Shown here one piece after another: positions 1 through 6,517 of a stretch of 9,197 bases of DNA; positions within the stretch are counted from its first letter, which is position 1; each line of letters opens with the position of its first letter. The position numbers were made by a program, and so were the translations under genes. Source of the stretch: Candidatus Aenigmarchaeota archaeon ex4484_52 (lineage in GTDB: Archaea; EX4484-52); NCBI GenBank assembly GCA_002254415.1, contig NJDR01000018.1:1-9197 (forward strand), written 5' to 3'. The notes under the pieces are model-generated. The model had not been told where the DNA came from and made no database searches. It saw nothing but the letters and a program-made list of their open reading frames with translations.

Positions 1-93
1 CAGGGAACTCCTGCAAGCCCTGAAAATATTTTAAATGCATTTGAAGAGGCAAAACAAAGAATTAAGAAAAAAGAAAAGGAGATGAAAAAATAA
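1..93 (+). CDS. C-terminal end of an unidentified protein (partial)
   Basis: Frame 1 is open from the first base to a TAA at 91-93 and gives the last 30 residues of a protein whose body lies outside the window. The readable tail contains GTPASPENILNAFEEAK followed by a very Lys-rich helix-like end (KKKEKEMKK). I do not recognise the family from this fragment. The A+T-rich, Lys-heavy codon use matches the other genes here. It converges on the SmAP gene on the other strand, with an 85-base gap that contains a T6 run (136-141), a possible plus-strand oligo-T termination signal. The function is unknown. The frame is likely real because it runs uninterrupted to a natural stop and has Pro/Glu/Ala-containing, protein-like content. 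Confidence 0.6.
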   Translation, partial: QGTPASPENILNAFEEAKQRIKKKEKEMKK

Positions 94-178
94 AAAATAA
101 TTTTATGTTAATCTCTGCTATTGGAATAAAAGAAGTTTTTTGAAATGAAATATTAAATAAATATTATTTGATTGAATT

Positions 179-442
179 TTATGATTCAACAGGAGAAGCA
201 AAAATTATTGTATCTCCTCTTATCAGGACCTTGCCGAATTTCTCTGTTTTTTCATCGCTTTGGATTTGTGCATCATCAAGCCACATATTTAGATGAATAT
301 CCAATGCCCTGAGTGTGCCGGATATTATTGTCTTGTTTTTTAAATAAACAACAATTTTTTTGTTTTTTGTTTTATTTAACAAATCAAGGGGTCTATTAGA
401 TTCATAAAAATTGTTTTTATTTTCAAAATTATTTTTTTGCAT
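179..442 (-). CDS. Sm-like archaeal protein (SmAP / LSm)
   Basis: This is an 87-residue LSm-family RNA-binding protein. The family forms heptameric (sometimes hexameric) rings that bind U-rich single-stranded RNA in the cytoplasm. After an Asn-rich N-terminal tail of about 16 residues, RPLDLLNK (17-24) matches the usual beginning of archaeal SmAP1. The Sm1 motif spans about residues 28-58 and keeps the RNA-contacting D48-x-H50-x-N52. The Sm2 motif LIRGDTIIFASP (73-84) keeps R75-G76. The common Asn-Gly turn of Sm1 reads Asn-Lys here (36-37). The N-terminal tail is longer than the few residues usual in archaeal SmAP1. The ATG at 442 has an A/T-rich TATA-like box about 24 bases upstream (461-468) and no Shine-Dalgarno sequence, which suits a leaderless transcript. 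The gene is divergent from tpiA. The family call is firm; its RNA partners cannot be read from the sequence. Confidence 0.93.
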   Translation of the reverse strand: MQKNNFENKNNFYESNRPLDLLNKTKNKKIVVYLKNKTIISGTLRALDIHLNMWLDDAQIQSDEKTEKFGKVLIRGDTIIFASPVES

Positions 443-518
443 ATTGTTTAAAATATTATTAATATATACATATAATAAAAAGACATAAACTTAAAAATGT
501 TTTGTGAATAATAAAAAT
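443..518. promoter_or_regulatory. Divergent promoter between the SmAP gene and tpiA
   Basis: This stretch is almost pure A/T. On the minus strand the alternating TA block around 461-470 is centred about 24 bases before the SmAP ATG. On the plus strand AACTTAAAAAT (489-499) is centred about 25 bases before the tpiA ATG at 519. Both spacings fit an archaeal TATA box serving leaderless mRNAs. No operator-like palindrome was seen. The boxes are seen directly; their use is inferred. Confidence 0.5.
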
Positions 519-1193
519 ATGTTATTTCAAAAACCAATTATTGCTATTAATTTAAAAACATATCAGCAAGGTCTTGGGGAAAATGCTGTAACAATTGCAA
601 AAGCAATAGAAGAAATTAATCCAAATAATAATGCGAAATATACTGCTATTTTATGTCCGCAGGCAATAGACATTCGCCTTGTTTGCAGCCAAACAAAAAT
701 TCCAGTATTTGCACAGCATGGGGATGCCTATGATTTTGGAAGAAATACTGGTTGTGTGCTTATCAAGAGTTTAAAGCAGGCAGGAATAAAAGGACTAATT
801 ATAAATCACAATGAGCATAAATTATTATTAAGCACAATAGAGAAAACAATCAAATTAGCAAGAGAAGAAAAACTATATTCTATTTGCTGTGCTGACACTG
901 TTGATCAGGCAAAAGCAATTTCGTGTTTTAATCCTGATTATGTTGCAGTTGAGCCACCTGAATTAATTGGCACAGATATTTCAATTGCAAAAAAAGATCC
1001 AAAAATAATAAAAGAAATTATAAAAAAAATAAATTTTATTAATCCTGTTGTGCGAGTTTTAATTGGTGCCGGGATAAAAACCCGCAAAGACATTGATGTT
1101 TGCATTGAATTTGGTGCAAATGGTGTTTTGTTGGCATCAGGCGTTGTTTGTTCAAAAAAAATTTCAGATGTTTTATTTGATTTTTTTGCGTGA
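519..1193 (+). CDS. tpiA: Triosephosphate isomerase, archaeal short type
   Basis: Interconverts dihydroxyacetone phosphate and glyceraldehyde 3-phosphate in glycolysis and gluconeogenesis. It is a cytoplasmic TIM barrel. At 224 residues it has the archaeal length, shorter than the roughly 250 of bacteria and eukaryotes. The catalytic residues are all in place: N11 and K13 in PIIAINLKTY, H97 in INHNEHK, and E145 in VEPPELIGT. The phosphate-binding end shows IGAGI and GVLLASGVV. One departure is Asp at 153, where archaeal enzymes usually have Gly (IGTG) in the active-site loop. The frame is also open back to a GTG at 504. I prefer the ATG at 519 because MLFQKPIIAIN aligns with typical archaeal N-termini and a TATA-like box lies about 25 bases upstream. 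The nucleotidyltransferase gene follows after 33 bases. Confidence 0.95.
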   Translation: MLFQKPIIAINLKTYQQGLGENAVTIAKAIEEINPNNNAKYTAILCPQAIDIRLVCSQTKIPVFAQHGDAYDFGRNTGCVLIKSLKQAGIKGLIINHNEHKLLLSTIEKTIKLAREEKLYSICCADTVDQAKAISCFNPDYVAVEPPELIGTDISIAKKDPKIIKEIIKKINFINPVVRVLIGAGIKTRKDIDVCIEFGANGVLLASGVVCSKKISDVLFDFFA

Positions 1194-1196
1194 GGT

Positions 1197-1210
1197 ATTT
1201 AAAAATATAA
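1197..1210 (+). promoter_or_regulatory. TATA-like box before the nucleotidyltransferase gene
   Basis: ATTTAAAAATATA lies directly after the tpiA stop codon and is centred about 24 bases before the ATG at 1227. The downstream gene may therefore be transcribed on its own rather than only by read-through from tpiA. No Shine-Dalgarno sequence precedes the ATG, consistent with a leaderless start. Confidence 0.45.
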
Positions 1211-1226
1211 CTAAATATACAATAAT

Positions 1227-1925
1227 ATGAAAGCAGTAATTCTTGCAGGTGGCAAAGGCACACGATTGAGGCCATTGACTTATGCCATCCCAAAGCCATT
1301 ATTTCCATTAAATAAAAAACCAATAATTGAGCGAATAATATTGCATTTAAAGGAATATGGTATTGATGAATTTATAATTACAATTGGGTATCTTGGATAT
1401 CAAATCAGGAATTATCTGGGAGATGGCTCAAAATTAGGTGTATCGATTGAATATGAAGAAGAAAAAGAGGCATTAGGCACTGCTGGATGTTTATATAATT
1501 TAAAAGACAAATTAAAAAAAGAGAAATCTTTTATTGTAATTGGTGGGGATAATTTTACAAATATAAATATGCATACTTTTATTGAATTTCACAAAGCAAA
1601 AAAAGCAATAGTAACAATTGCATTAATTGAAATGAGCATTCCTGTTGATTTAGGGGTTGTGAAATTAGATGAAACTAATTTGATAAAAAAATATGAAGAA
1701 AAGCCAAATTTCAAATATCTTGGCGGAACTCTAATTTTTTGTCTGTCCCCAGAAGTTTTGGATTATATAAAAAAAGGAGATGATTTTGCAAAAAATATTT
1801 TTCCAAAATTAATTAATGAAGAAAAAAAAATATATGGTTTTGTATTTGAGGATTTATGGATAGATATTGGAAAATTAGAAGAATATGAAAAAGCGCACAG
1901 ATTTGCAGAAAAAAATTTGTCTTAA
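1227..1925 (+). CDS. Sugar-1-phosphate nucleotidyltransferase (GDP-mannose / NDP-sugar pyrophosphorylase family)
   Basis: Joins a nucleoside triphosphate to a sugar 1-phosphate, giving an activated nucleotide sugar for glycan synthesis. The 232-residue protein is one complete nucleotidyltransferase domain. The nucleotide-binding signature GGKGTRLRPLT lies at 8-18, with K23-P24 after it. EALGTAG (81-87) is the base- and sugar-binding segment. D108 in GGDN and D213 in WIDIGK are the expected metal-binding aspartates, and EEKP lies at 157-160. There is no C-terminal left-handed beta-helix, which many mannose-1-phosphate guanylyltransferases and GlmU-type enzymes carry. It is therefore a catalytic-only form, as in many archaeal 'nucleotidyltransferase family' proteins. 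Sequence reading cannot decide between mannose-1-phosphate and glucose-1-phosphate, or GTP, dTTP and UTP. It converges on the deoxyhypusine synthase gene with 16 bases between stop codons. Confidence 0.88.
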   Translation: MKAVILAGGKGTRLRPLTYAIPKPLFPLNKKPIIERIILHLKEYGIDEFIITIGYLGYQIRNYLGDGSKLGVSIEYEEEKEALGTAGCLYNLKDKLKKEKSFIVIGGDNFTNINMHTFIEFHKAKKAIVTIALIEMSIPVDLGVVKLDETNLIKKYEEKPNFKYLGGTLIFCLSPEVLDYIKKGDDFAKNIFPKLINEEKKIYGFVFEDLWIDIGKLEEYEKAHRFAEKNLS

Positions 1926-1941
1926 AAATCCAATTGATTAT

Positions 1942-2868
1942 TTATATAATTGCTCCTATCATTAAAGGCAACAATACAGTGGCATCTCCTTCAATACTGA
2001 TGTGCTTTGCTTTTTCTTTTAGTTTGCTCCAGGAAATTGCTTCTTTTGTTTTTGCACCGCTTAAACTTCCATCCCATTCTGGTGCAGTAGTTATCTGCAC
2101 TGCATAATCCAAGCCATTTTTAAATTGATTATACCATATTGTGTGATGTTTTGAAATTCCGCCACCAATGATTAATGCACTTGTTTTCTTGGAATCCATC
2201 ACAATATTGAATAATTCCTGTTCATCTTCAAATAAATTAATCTTAAAGTCCTTGTGCGTTTGCCAGAACATAAATAGCTGAAATCCAAAACAGCCATCCA
2301 TTGGCCCAGGTAAAAATATTTTCACTTTATTTTTCCAAGCCCAATAAACAATACTTTCTTTTGCATTTTTTTCATCTTTTATTAATTCGCCTATTTTCCA
2401 TATAACTTCCCAAGTACTTAATTCTTTTTTCTCTTTGTAAATAATTTCTGTTATTTTTTTTATTTTATCTTCTAATATTATCCCGTAATTTTCATTTGGA
2501 ATGAAAACATTTCCCAATCTGTTAATCCCTTTTTTGTGCAATTCAATGTCATTTATTTCAAATTTTCCATTATAATAATCTTTCCATATTCTTGCCAAAT
2601 CATGGTCTATTGTTCCGCAAGTTGTAATTATTGCATTTATTTTTTTTTCTTTTATCAAGTTCTTTATAATTCCTCTCGTGCCTGTTGCAATAATGCAGGC
2701 AGGAAAACTCAAAAAATTAGTGCATTCTTTTTGATCAAACATTTCCTTTAAAATTTCAACACCACTTGCTATTTTTTTGGCAGTAAATCCGCCTGCTTTA
2801 TGCATTTGATTTATTAACTCATTTATCGTTGTGTCTTTATTAATTGAATAATCTTTAACTGGTTTCAT
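1942..2868 (-). CDS. dys: Deoxyhypusine synthase
   Basis: Transfers the aminobutyl group of spermidine to one lysine of translation factor aIF5A, the first step of hypusine formation. The reaction is NAD-dependent and cytoplasmic. The 308-residue length is normal. The catalytic lysine is K282 in EAISWSKL, matching the eukaryotic VSWGK. Other family landmarks are GTRG, TTCGTIDHDL (equivalent to TTAGGVEEDL), KGINRLGNVFIPNENYG, GGGISKHH (235-242), APEWDGSLSGA and GDATVLLPL near the end. The frame continues upstream to a GTG at 2901, but I place the start at the ATG at 2868. MKPVKDY suits the family N-terminus, and the TATA-like stretch AAAAATTTATATA (2881-2893, read on the minus strand) sits about 20 bases upstream, inside the longer frame. 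It faces the nucleotidyltransferase gene tail to tail. Confidence 0.95.
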   Translation of the reverse strand: MKPVKDYSINKDTTINELINQMHKAGGFTAKKIASGVEILKEMFDQKECTNFLSFPACIIATGTRGIIKNLIKEKKINAIITTCGTIDHDLARIWKDYYNGKFEINDIELHKKGINRLGNVFIPNENYGIILEDKIKKITEIIYKEKKELSTWEVIWKIGELIKDEKNAKESIVYWAWKNKVKIFLPGPMDGCFGFQLFMFWQTHKDFKINLFEDEQELFNIVMDSKKTSALIIGGGISKHHTIWYNQFKNGLDYAVQITTAPEWDGSLSGAKTKEAISWSKLKEKAKHISIEGDATVLLPLMIGAII

Positions 2869-2880
2869 AATTATTTCTTG

Positions 2881-2893
2881 TATATAAATTTTT
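2881..2893 (-). promoter_or_regulatory. TATA-like box of the deoxyhypusine synthase gene
   Basis: Read on the minus strand this is AAAAATTTATATA, centred about 20 bases before the ATG at 2868. Its position decides against the upstream GTG at 2901, which would put the box inside the coding region. No Shine-Dalgarno sequence is present. Confidence 0.45.
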
Positions 2894-3275
2894 AAAACCA
2901 CTTAAAATAAACCATAAAATTCTCACAATTAACATAGAAAAGAAATCTCGTGGAAACTCGCCCTGTTAGATAGCGTTGAATTTTGTTATTATCTAACAGT
3001 AGATGGTAATCTGTGGTTAAAAAATCAGATGAAAAAAATATAATCTCATTCATTCCTCTCTTATCTGGCATAATTCATAATATGTGCTGTCAAGCCATCG
3101 CTCACATCCACATAGTCGATTTTTGAATAACTAACTTACATTATAAAAAAGATTTCTTTGAATCGACCAACAGGATTTAAAAGCTCGGCATCTGAATATA
3201 TTGTGCAATTAAGCCAAAATAAATTTAAATCATAGAATAATATATTTGATAAAAACCACCAGAAAAATACTTGAA
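2894..3275. other. Gene-free stretch, possibly decayed DNA
   Basis: No intact reading frame was found on either strand. Minus-strand text such as IDYVDVSDGLTAHIMNYAR (about 3063-3120) and an open stretch at about 3139-3294 look partly protein-like, but both end at stops and match nothing I recognise. They may continue the decay seen in the neighbouring LamG pseudogene, or they may be chance. The only strong structure is the inverted repeat at 2963-2999. I saw no tRNA, rRNA or CRISPR array. Confidence 0.4.
2963..2999. repeat. Perfect 10-bp inverted repeat with a 17-base loop
   Basis: CTGTTAGATA (2963-2972) is followed by TATCTAACAG (2990-2999), an exact reverse complement, separated by 17 bases. 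It lies between the promoter of deoxyhypusine synthase and the LamG pseudogene. There is no T-run right after either arm, so it does not look like an intrinsic terminator. It could be a structured RNA stem, a protein-binding site or a remnant of an inserted element. Confidence 0.6.
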
Positions 3276-3837
3276 TTATCTGTTTTTGGAGTTGTCATGT
3301 AATTGGAGTATTATTGCATCAACAGTTAAAGTCCCATCTTTGTTTCTCATTTCATTTCCTGCTGAATTATTTGCCCAGCCGTAATAATTATAAGTTCTGC
3401 CTGAAATTGCTTTGATTTATTCATCTTCGGTTAGTGAGTGATTGTAAATACGGACTTCATCTATTGTGCTGTTGAAATACTCTTCTGTATCATTATCTCC
3501 AATTCCTGATAAATACCCACAATACTTAAACTGATCAGATTATCTTGGAATAATATTATTGTTTAAAGGACTTGAATCAACTGCGAGTTTTCTCCATCTA
3601 AATATAACTTCAAATATGAGCCATCAAGCTCAAGGTCAAATTGATTAAGGTTTTGCTCCTTATTGTTATGTTTATTTGTGCATATTTGCTGTATAAGAAT
3701 TATCACTTAATGTTGGAGAAACTAAATCTAAAATTGGACTTGCAAAGGACAAAGTGATGCATAGCAAAATCAAAATAAGAAGTCCTGGAATTAATTTAGG
3801 AGGAGATATCTCTCTCAGTATGGGTGCAAGATTTCAT
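3276..3837 (-). pseudogene. Decayed gene for a secreted LamG (concanavalin A-like) domain protein
   Basis: The minus strand still reads as a protein in pieces. A signal-peptide-like segment, PKLIPGLLILILLCITLSFA, starts near 3810 and is followed by SPILDLVSPTLSDNSY. A second piece in another frame contains FDLELDGSYLKLYLDGE. The first frame then resumes with LAVDSSPLNNN, GYLSGIGDND and STIDEVRIYNHSLTEDE, the hallmark end of LamG domains, then GRTYNYYGWANNSAGN. In-frame stops lie at 3672-3674, 3540-3542 and 3417-3419. Frame changes are needed near 3588-3592 and around 3660-3675. The likely ATG (3835-3837) is out of frame with the signal peptide, so a third indel is implied. The last stop is at 3276-3278. 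A TATA-like box about 25 bases before the old ATG survives. LamG domains bind sugars or cell surfaces; this copy cannot make a functional protein unless there are sequencing errors. Confidence 0.75.
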
Positions 3838-3887
3838 ATTAATCATTATAAGAAATAATATAAAAGTTTAAATATTTTATTTTTATA
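3838..3887. promoter_or_regulatory. Divergent promoter of the thiolase gene and the LamG pseudogene
   Basis: AAAAGTTTAAATATTTT (3863-3879) lies about 20 bases before the thiolase ATG at 3888, a spacing that suits a leaderless start. On the other strand CTTTTATATTA (3856-3866) is about 25 bases before the former pseudogene ATG at 3837, so the two boxes overlap. No ribosome binding site is visible for the thiolase. Confidence 0.5.
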
Positions 3888-4844
3888 ATGACACTATGCT
3901 CTTTTTGCAATAAAAAAGCAGTAATTACAAGAAAATATGAAGGAATAAGTTTGTGTAAAAATCATTTTCTTTATTCTGTTGAAAAAAAATTGAGAAAAAC
4001 AATTCGGCAAAATCAACTGATAAAAAGAGATGATTGCATCTCTATTGCAATATCCGGCGGAAAGGACTCAACACTTCTTTTGTGGTTTTTAGCATCAATA
4101 CAAAAAAAATACAAAATTAAAATTTTCGCAATAAGCATAGATGAGGGAATAAAAAATTATAGAAAAAACACCTTAAAATATGCAAAGCAATTTTGCAAAA
4201 AATACAACATAAAGCATTATTTATTTTCTTTCAAAAAAGAAATTGGAATGAATTTAGACAAGATTATGAAAACAAAATACACAAAAAATCAAAATATTGC
4301 TGCCTGCTCTGTGTGTGCAGTTATCAGAAGATATATTTTAAATAAAAAAGCAAGAGAGTTGGGAGCAAACAAACTTGCAGTTGGACATAATTTAGATGAT
4401 GAATCTCAGAGTATTTTTATAAATTATATTAGGGGTGATGTGAAAAGAGGAATGAGATTGGGACCAATTTCACCAAATCAAAATAATGTAAATTTTGTGC
4501 CAAGAATAAAGCCATTGATTAATATTCCAGAAAAGGAAATTGCTTTATTTTGTGTTCTAAAAAATTTTGAATTTAGTTTAAATGATGAATGCCCTTATGC
4601 AAGAACAAGTTTTAGATGGAAAATAAGAGATATAATTCTTGATTTGGAGCAGAATTCACCAGGCACAAGATTTTCAATAATAAAGAATTTTGAAAAAACA
4701 AGAAAAATATTGGAATTAAAAAATTCAAAAAAAGAGAAAATTAATTTTTGCAAAATTTGCGGCGAGGCATCAGGCAAGGAGTATTGCAAGTTTTGTTTAA
4801 TCAAAAAAACTTTAGCTATGGCAAAAGTTAAACTAATATGTTGA
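3888..4844 (+). CDS. tRNA 2-thiouridine synthase, TtuA/NcsA (CTU1/Ncs6) family
   Basis: Replaces oxygen by sulfur at position 2 of a tRNA uridine (U54 for TtuA-type, U34 for NcsA/Ncs6-type enzymes), after adenylating the base with ATP. The 318-residue protein shows the full family layout. The N-terminal zinc finger is C4, C7, C23, H26. The PP-loop SGGKDST lies at 56-62. C140-x2-C143 with C235 (in DECPYA) are the cysteines that hold a 4Fe-4S cluster in TtuA. GHNLDDE lies at 166-172. The C-terminal zinc ribbon is C288, C291, C300, C303. The sulfur would come from a ubiquitin-like carrier protein; none is encoded here. The last roughly ten residues (AMAKVKLIC) follow the point where the family normally ends and are encoded by the stem-loop repeat at 4803-4884. 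Which uridine is modified cannot be told from sequence. Confidence 0.93.
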   Translation: MTLCSFCNKKAVITRKYEGISLCKNHFLYSVEKKLRKTIRQNQLIKRDDCISIAISGGKDSTLLLWFLASIQKKYKIKIFAISIDEGIKNYRKNTLKYAKQFCKKYNIKHYLFSFKKEIGMNLDKIMKTKYTKNQNIAACSVCAVIRRYILNKKARELGANKLAVGHNLDDESQSIFINYIRGDVKRGMRLGPISPNQNNVNFVPRIKPLINIPEKEIALFCVLKNFEFSLNDECPYARTSFRWKIRDIILDLEQNSPGTRFSIIKNFEKTRKILELKNSKKEKINFCKICGEASGKEYCKFCLIKKTLAMAKVKLIC

Positions 4845-4884
4845 TTTGTTATAAATGACTGTAGGCGTTTTAAAAGTTTATATG
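4803..4884 (+). repeat. Left copy of a roughly 80-bp direct repeat (stem-loop plus promoter box)
   Basis: The unit starts with A7 and AACTTTAGC (4808-4816), then GCAAAAGTT (4821-4829), which pair with one mismatch. It continues with GTTGATTTGTTATAAA and ends in TTTTAAAAGTTTATATG. It aligns with 6436-6514 at about 64 of 82 columns, counted by hand. The left third overlaps the 3' end of the thiolase gene, and the right end is the promoter of the unknown gene that follows. A third, shorter copy (stem-loop only) is at 8837-8866. Confidence 0.7.
4868..4884 (+). promoter_or_regulatory. TATA-like box of the unknown 513-residue gene
   Basis: TTTTAAAAGTTTATATG resembles the box before the thiolase gene (AAAAGTTTAAATA). 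The shared AAAAG is followed 20-22 bases later by ATG in both cases: 3888 there, and 4896 here. This spacing favours the ATG at 4896 over the in-frame ATG at 4887, which would lie too close to the box. Confidence 0.45.
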
Positions 4885-4895
4885 AAATGAAAAAT

Positions 4896-6437
4896 ATGAA
4901 CGATAAAAAAGAAAAATTAAAGCAAGCAAAACAATTATTACAAAATTCTCTTTTGAGGGTTATTGAAAAAATAAAAGAAGCAGAAAAAATCAAGGATGGA
5001 TCCAAAAAAAAATATTATGAATCTATAAAAACCAAAATTTTGGACTTAATAAAAAGAGAAGAAAGAGATGAAAAATTAATAATTCAATTGGACAAGAGAT
5101 TTGAGAATATTGAGAGAAAAACAGGGGTTTTTAGCAGGTTTAAAAATAAGATTTTTGGAGGAGAAGAAAAAGCAAATAGTGATTTTAAGGAAATAAAAGA
5201 AGTTGAAAGGCGTGCGTTTGGGGAAAAAGAGAAAAGAGAACTAAACGGAATTATTGATGGAACGCATAAAAGTAGTTTTCTTGAAAAAATAAGAAGTGGT
5301 TTTAGTGGAGTAAAGAAGGAGGTTGATAATTTTAGAGATGGGCAAATGCTACGGCGTGGAACTACTACAAGTTATTCTGTTGGTGTTCCTCCAATAGGTG
5401 TTCCTGATGATGAAACCGATTTTCAGACAATTATTGGAACAGAAAAATATAATTTACTTGAGAAATACAATCTAATACCAGATTATATCAAAGCAATTAC
5501 TTCTATGGGCGATAATAGAGCAAAAGAAGTTCTTAATAGAGAAAAATATAAGAATAATTTAAGGCATATTACAGTTGATCTTAAAAAAGGGCGGATGGGG
5601 GGCAAGGTTATGACAATAAGTAGTATGAACAATAATGACAAAGAGGCAATAAAATATTTATTGAACAATAATAATGATGAAGCATTTATTTTAGTTCATC
5701 TTAAGTTTCTTTCTTCAGATTTTAGAAATAATAAAATTCCATTTTATTGGAAGGTTAATAAAATAACATACAAACAATATCTAAACAGAATTAAAAATGT
5801 ATTTGAAAAGAGCAAAACACCAATATTTGTTTTTGCAGAAGAAAGTAATGGTAAAGTTTTAATTACAATAGAGGAAATTGCCAGTTTGAATATAAAAATA
5901 CCTGTTATTGTAATTACAACAAAAGACAAAAGTCCAGAACCAGTTTATGGTTGGGATAAAATACAGAATTTTTTAAATAGATTAAATATTAAGAAAGTAT
6001 ATATTGGTGGTGAAATAGCCGGTGGTTGTGTTCGTTGGGTATATAATAATCTGAAGGACAATAGCAGGGGTGCCATAATACAAGTAATACAATTAAAAGT
6101 TTTATCTTTTCCAAATGAACGTTTTGTCGATGACTCAAATAAATATGCTCATTTAATAGATGAAAAACAACAACCTTTCACACAAGGACAAGCAGAATTA
6201 CAAGTAGAGGCATTAATGAAAACAGCATTCTCAAACCAAGCAAGCCAAGAGACAAGACAATCAGCAACAGAGAAATTAGAGCAAGTTGCAAAAGAAAACC
6301 CAGTATTATTTAACAAAGCTCTTGATGCTTTAACTCCTGATAAAAATGATTCTAAAGAATTCCTTCGTTTATTAGAAAAATTAAATGGATTAAAAAATAA
6401 ATTGAAGCAGGATTTAGAAGAATTGAGAGAAACATAA
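4896..6437 (+). CDS. Uncharacterised 513-residue protein with coiled-coil ends and a possible alpha/beta core
   Basis: I do not recognise this protein. It has no signal peptide or membrane segment, so it is probably cytoplasmic. Numbering is from the ATG at 4887, which adds three residues. Residues 1-150 are highly charged (Lys/Glu) and helix- or coiled-coil-like. Residues 155-180 contain a Thr/Ser/Gly/Pro linker (GTTTSYSVGVPPIGVP). Residues about 260-410 alternate hydrophobic strands and helices (AFILVHL, TPIFVFAEE, IPVIVITTKD, KKVYIGGE), suggesting a Rossmann-like or other alpha/beta fold; IGGEIAGGC lies at 373-381. Residues 425-516 are Gln/Ala-rich and helical, with different codon use (many CAA and GCA). 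The frame is open for 1.5 kb and clearly coding. It is bracketed by two roughly 80-bp direct repeats, and its TAA stop lies in the A-run that opens the right copy. Confidence 0.8.
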   Translation: MNDKKEKLKQAKQLLQNSLLRVIEKIKEAEKIKDGSKKKYYESIKTKILDLIKREERDEKLIIQLDKRFENIERKTGVFSRFKNKIFGGEEKANSDFKEIKEVERRAFGEKEKRELNGIIDGTHKSSFLEKIRSGFSGVKKEVDNFRDGQMLRRGTTTSYSVGVPPIGVPDDETDFQTIIGTEKYNLLEKYNLIPDYIKAITSMGDNRAKEVLNREKYKNNLRHITVDLKKGRMGGKVMTISSMNNNDKEAIKYLLNNNNDEAFILVHLKFLSSDFRNNKIPFYWKVNKITYKQYLNRIKNVFEKSKTPIFVFAEESNGKVLITIEEIASLNIKIPVIVITTKDKSPEPVYGWDKIQNFLNRLNIKKVYIGGEIAGGCVRWVYNNLKDNSRGAIIQVIQLKVLSFPNERFVDDSNKYAHLIDEKQQPFTQGQAELQVEALMKTAFSNQASQETRQSATEKLEQVAKENPVLFNKALDALTPDKNDSKEFLRLLEKLNGLKNKLKQDLEELRET

Positions 6438-6514
6438 AAAACTTTTGCTTGGCAAAAATTATATAAAAAAGTTAATTTGCTATAAAGAACTGGAAGAGTT
6501 TTATAGTTTATATG
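6436..6514 (+). repeat. Right copy of the roughly 80-bp direct repeat
   Basis: AACTTTTGC (6440-6448) and GCAAAAATT (6452-6460) form the stem with one C-A mismatch. GTTAATTTGCTATAAA and TTTTATAGTTTATATG follow, matching the left copy at 4803-4884 in the same order and orientation. The promoter-like right end points into the 3' end of the converging PAP2-kinase gene. The ATG it reaches (6512-6514) opens only five codons. Read on the minus strand, the stem followed by T6 (6436-6441) could terminate the PAP2-kinase transcript. Confidence 0.7.
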
Positions 6515-6517
6515 CAA

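Noticed and set aside
1039..1323. 94-codon minus-strand frame across the tpiA end and the nucleotidyltransferase start
   Set aside because: It lies antisense to two firmly identified genes and its Leu/His/Cys/Gln-rich text resembles no protein family.
2963..3040. Possible C/D box or other small RNA near the inverted repeat
   Set aside because: An AGATGA-like box is present near 3027, but no convincing paired D box or guide arrangement could be found.
4595..5005. 136-codon minus-strand frame over the thiolase end and the start of the unknown gene
   Set aside because: Phe/Ile/Leu/Ser-rich antisense of A-rich coding sequence; the zinc-ribbon cysteines of the plus-strand gene explain this region better.
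4803..6514. CRISPR array based on the repeated stem-loop
   Set aside because: Only three dispersed copies more than a kilobase apart, with genes between them and no regular spacers or cas genes.
6149..6517. 122-codon minus-strand frame under the end of the unknown gene
   Set aside because: Antisense to a long coding frame, with no recognisable motif; the plus-strand reading has better continuity.
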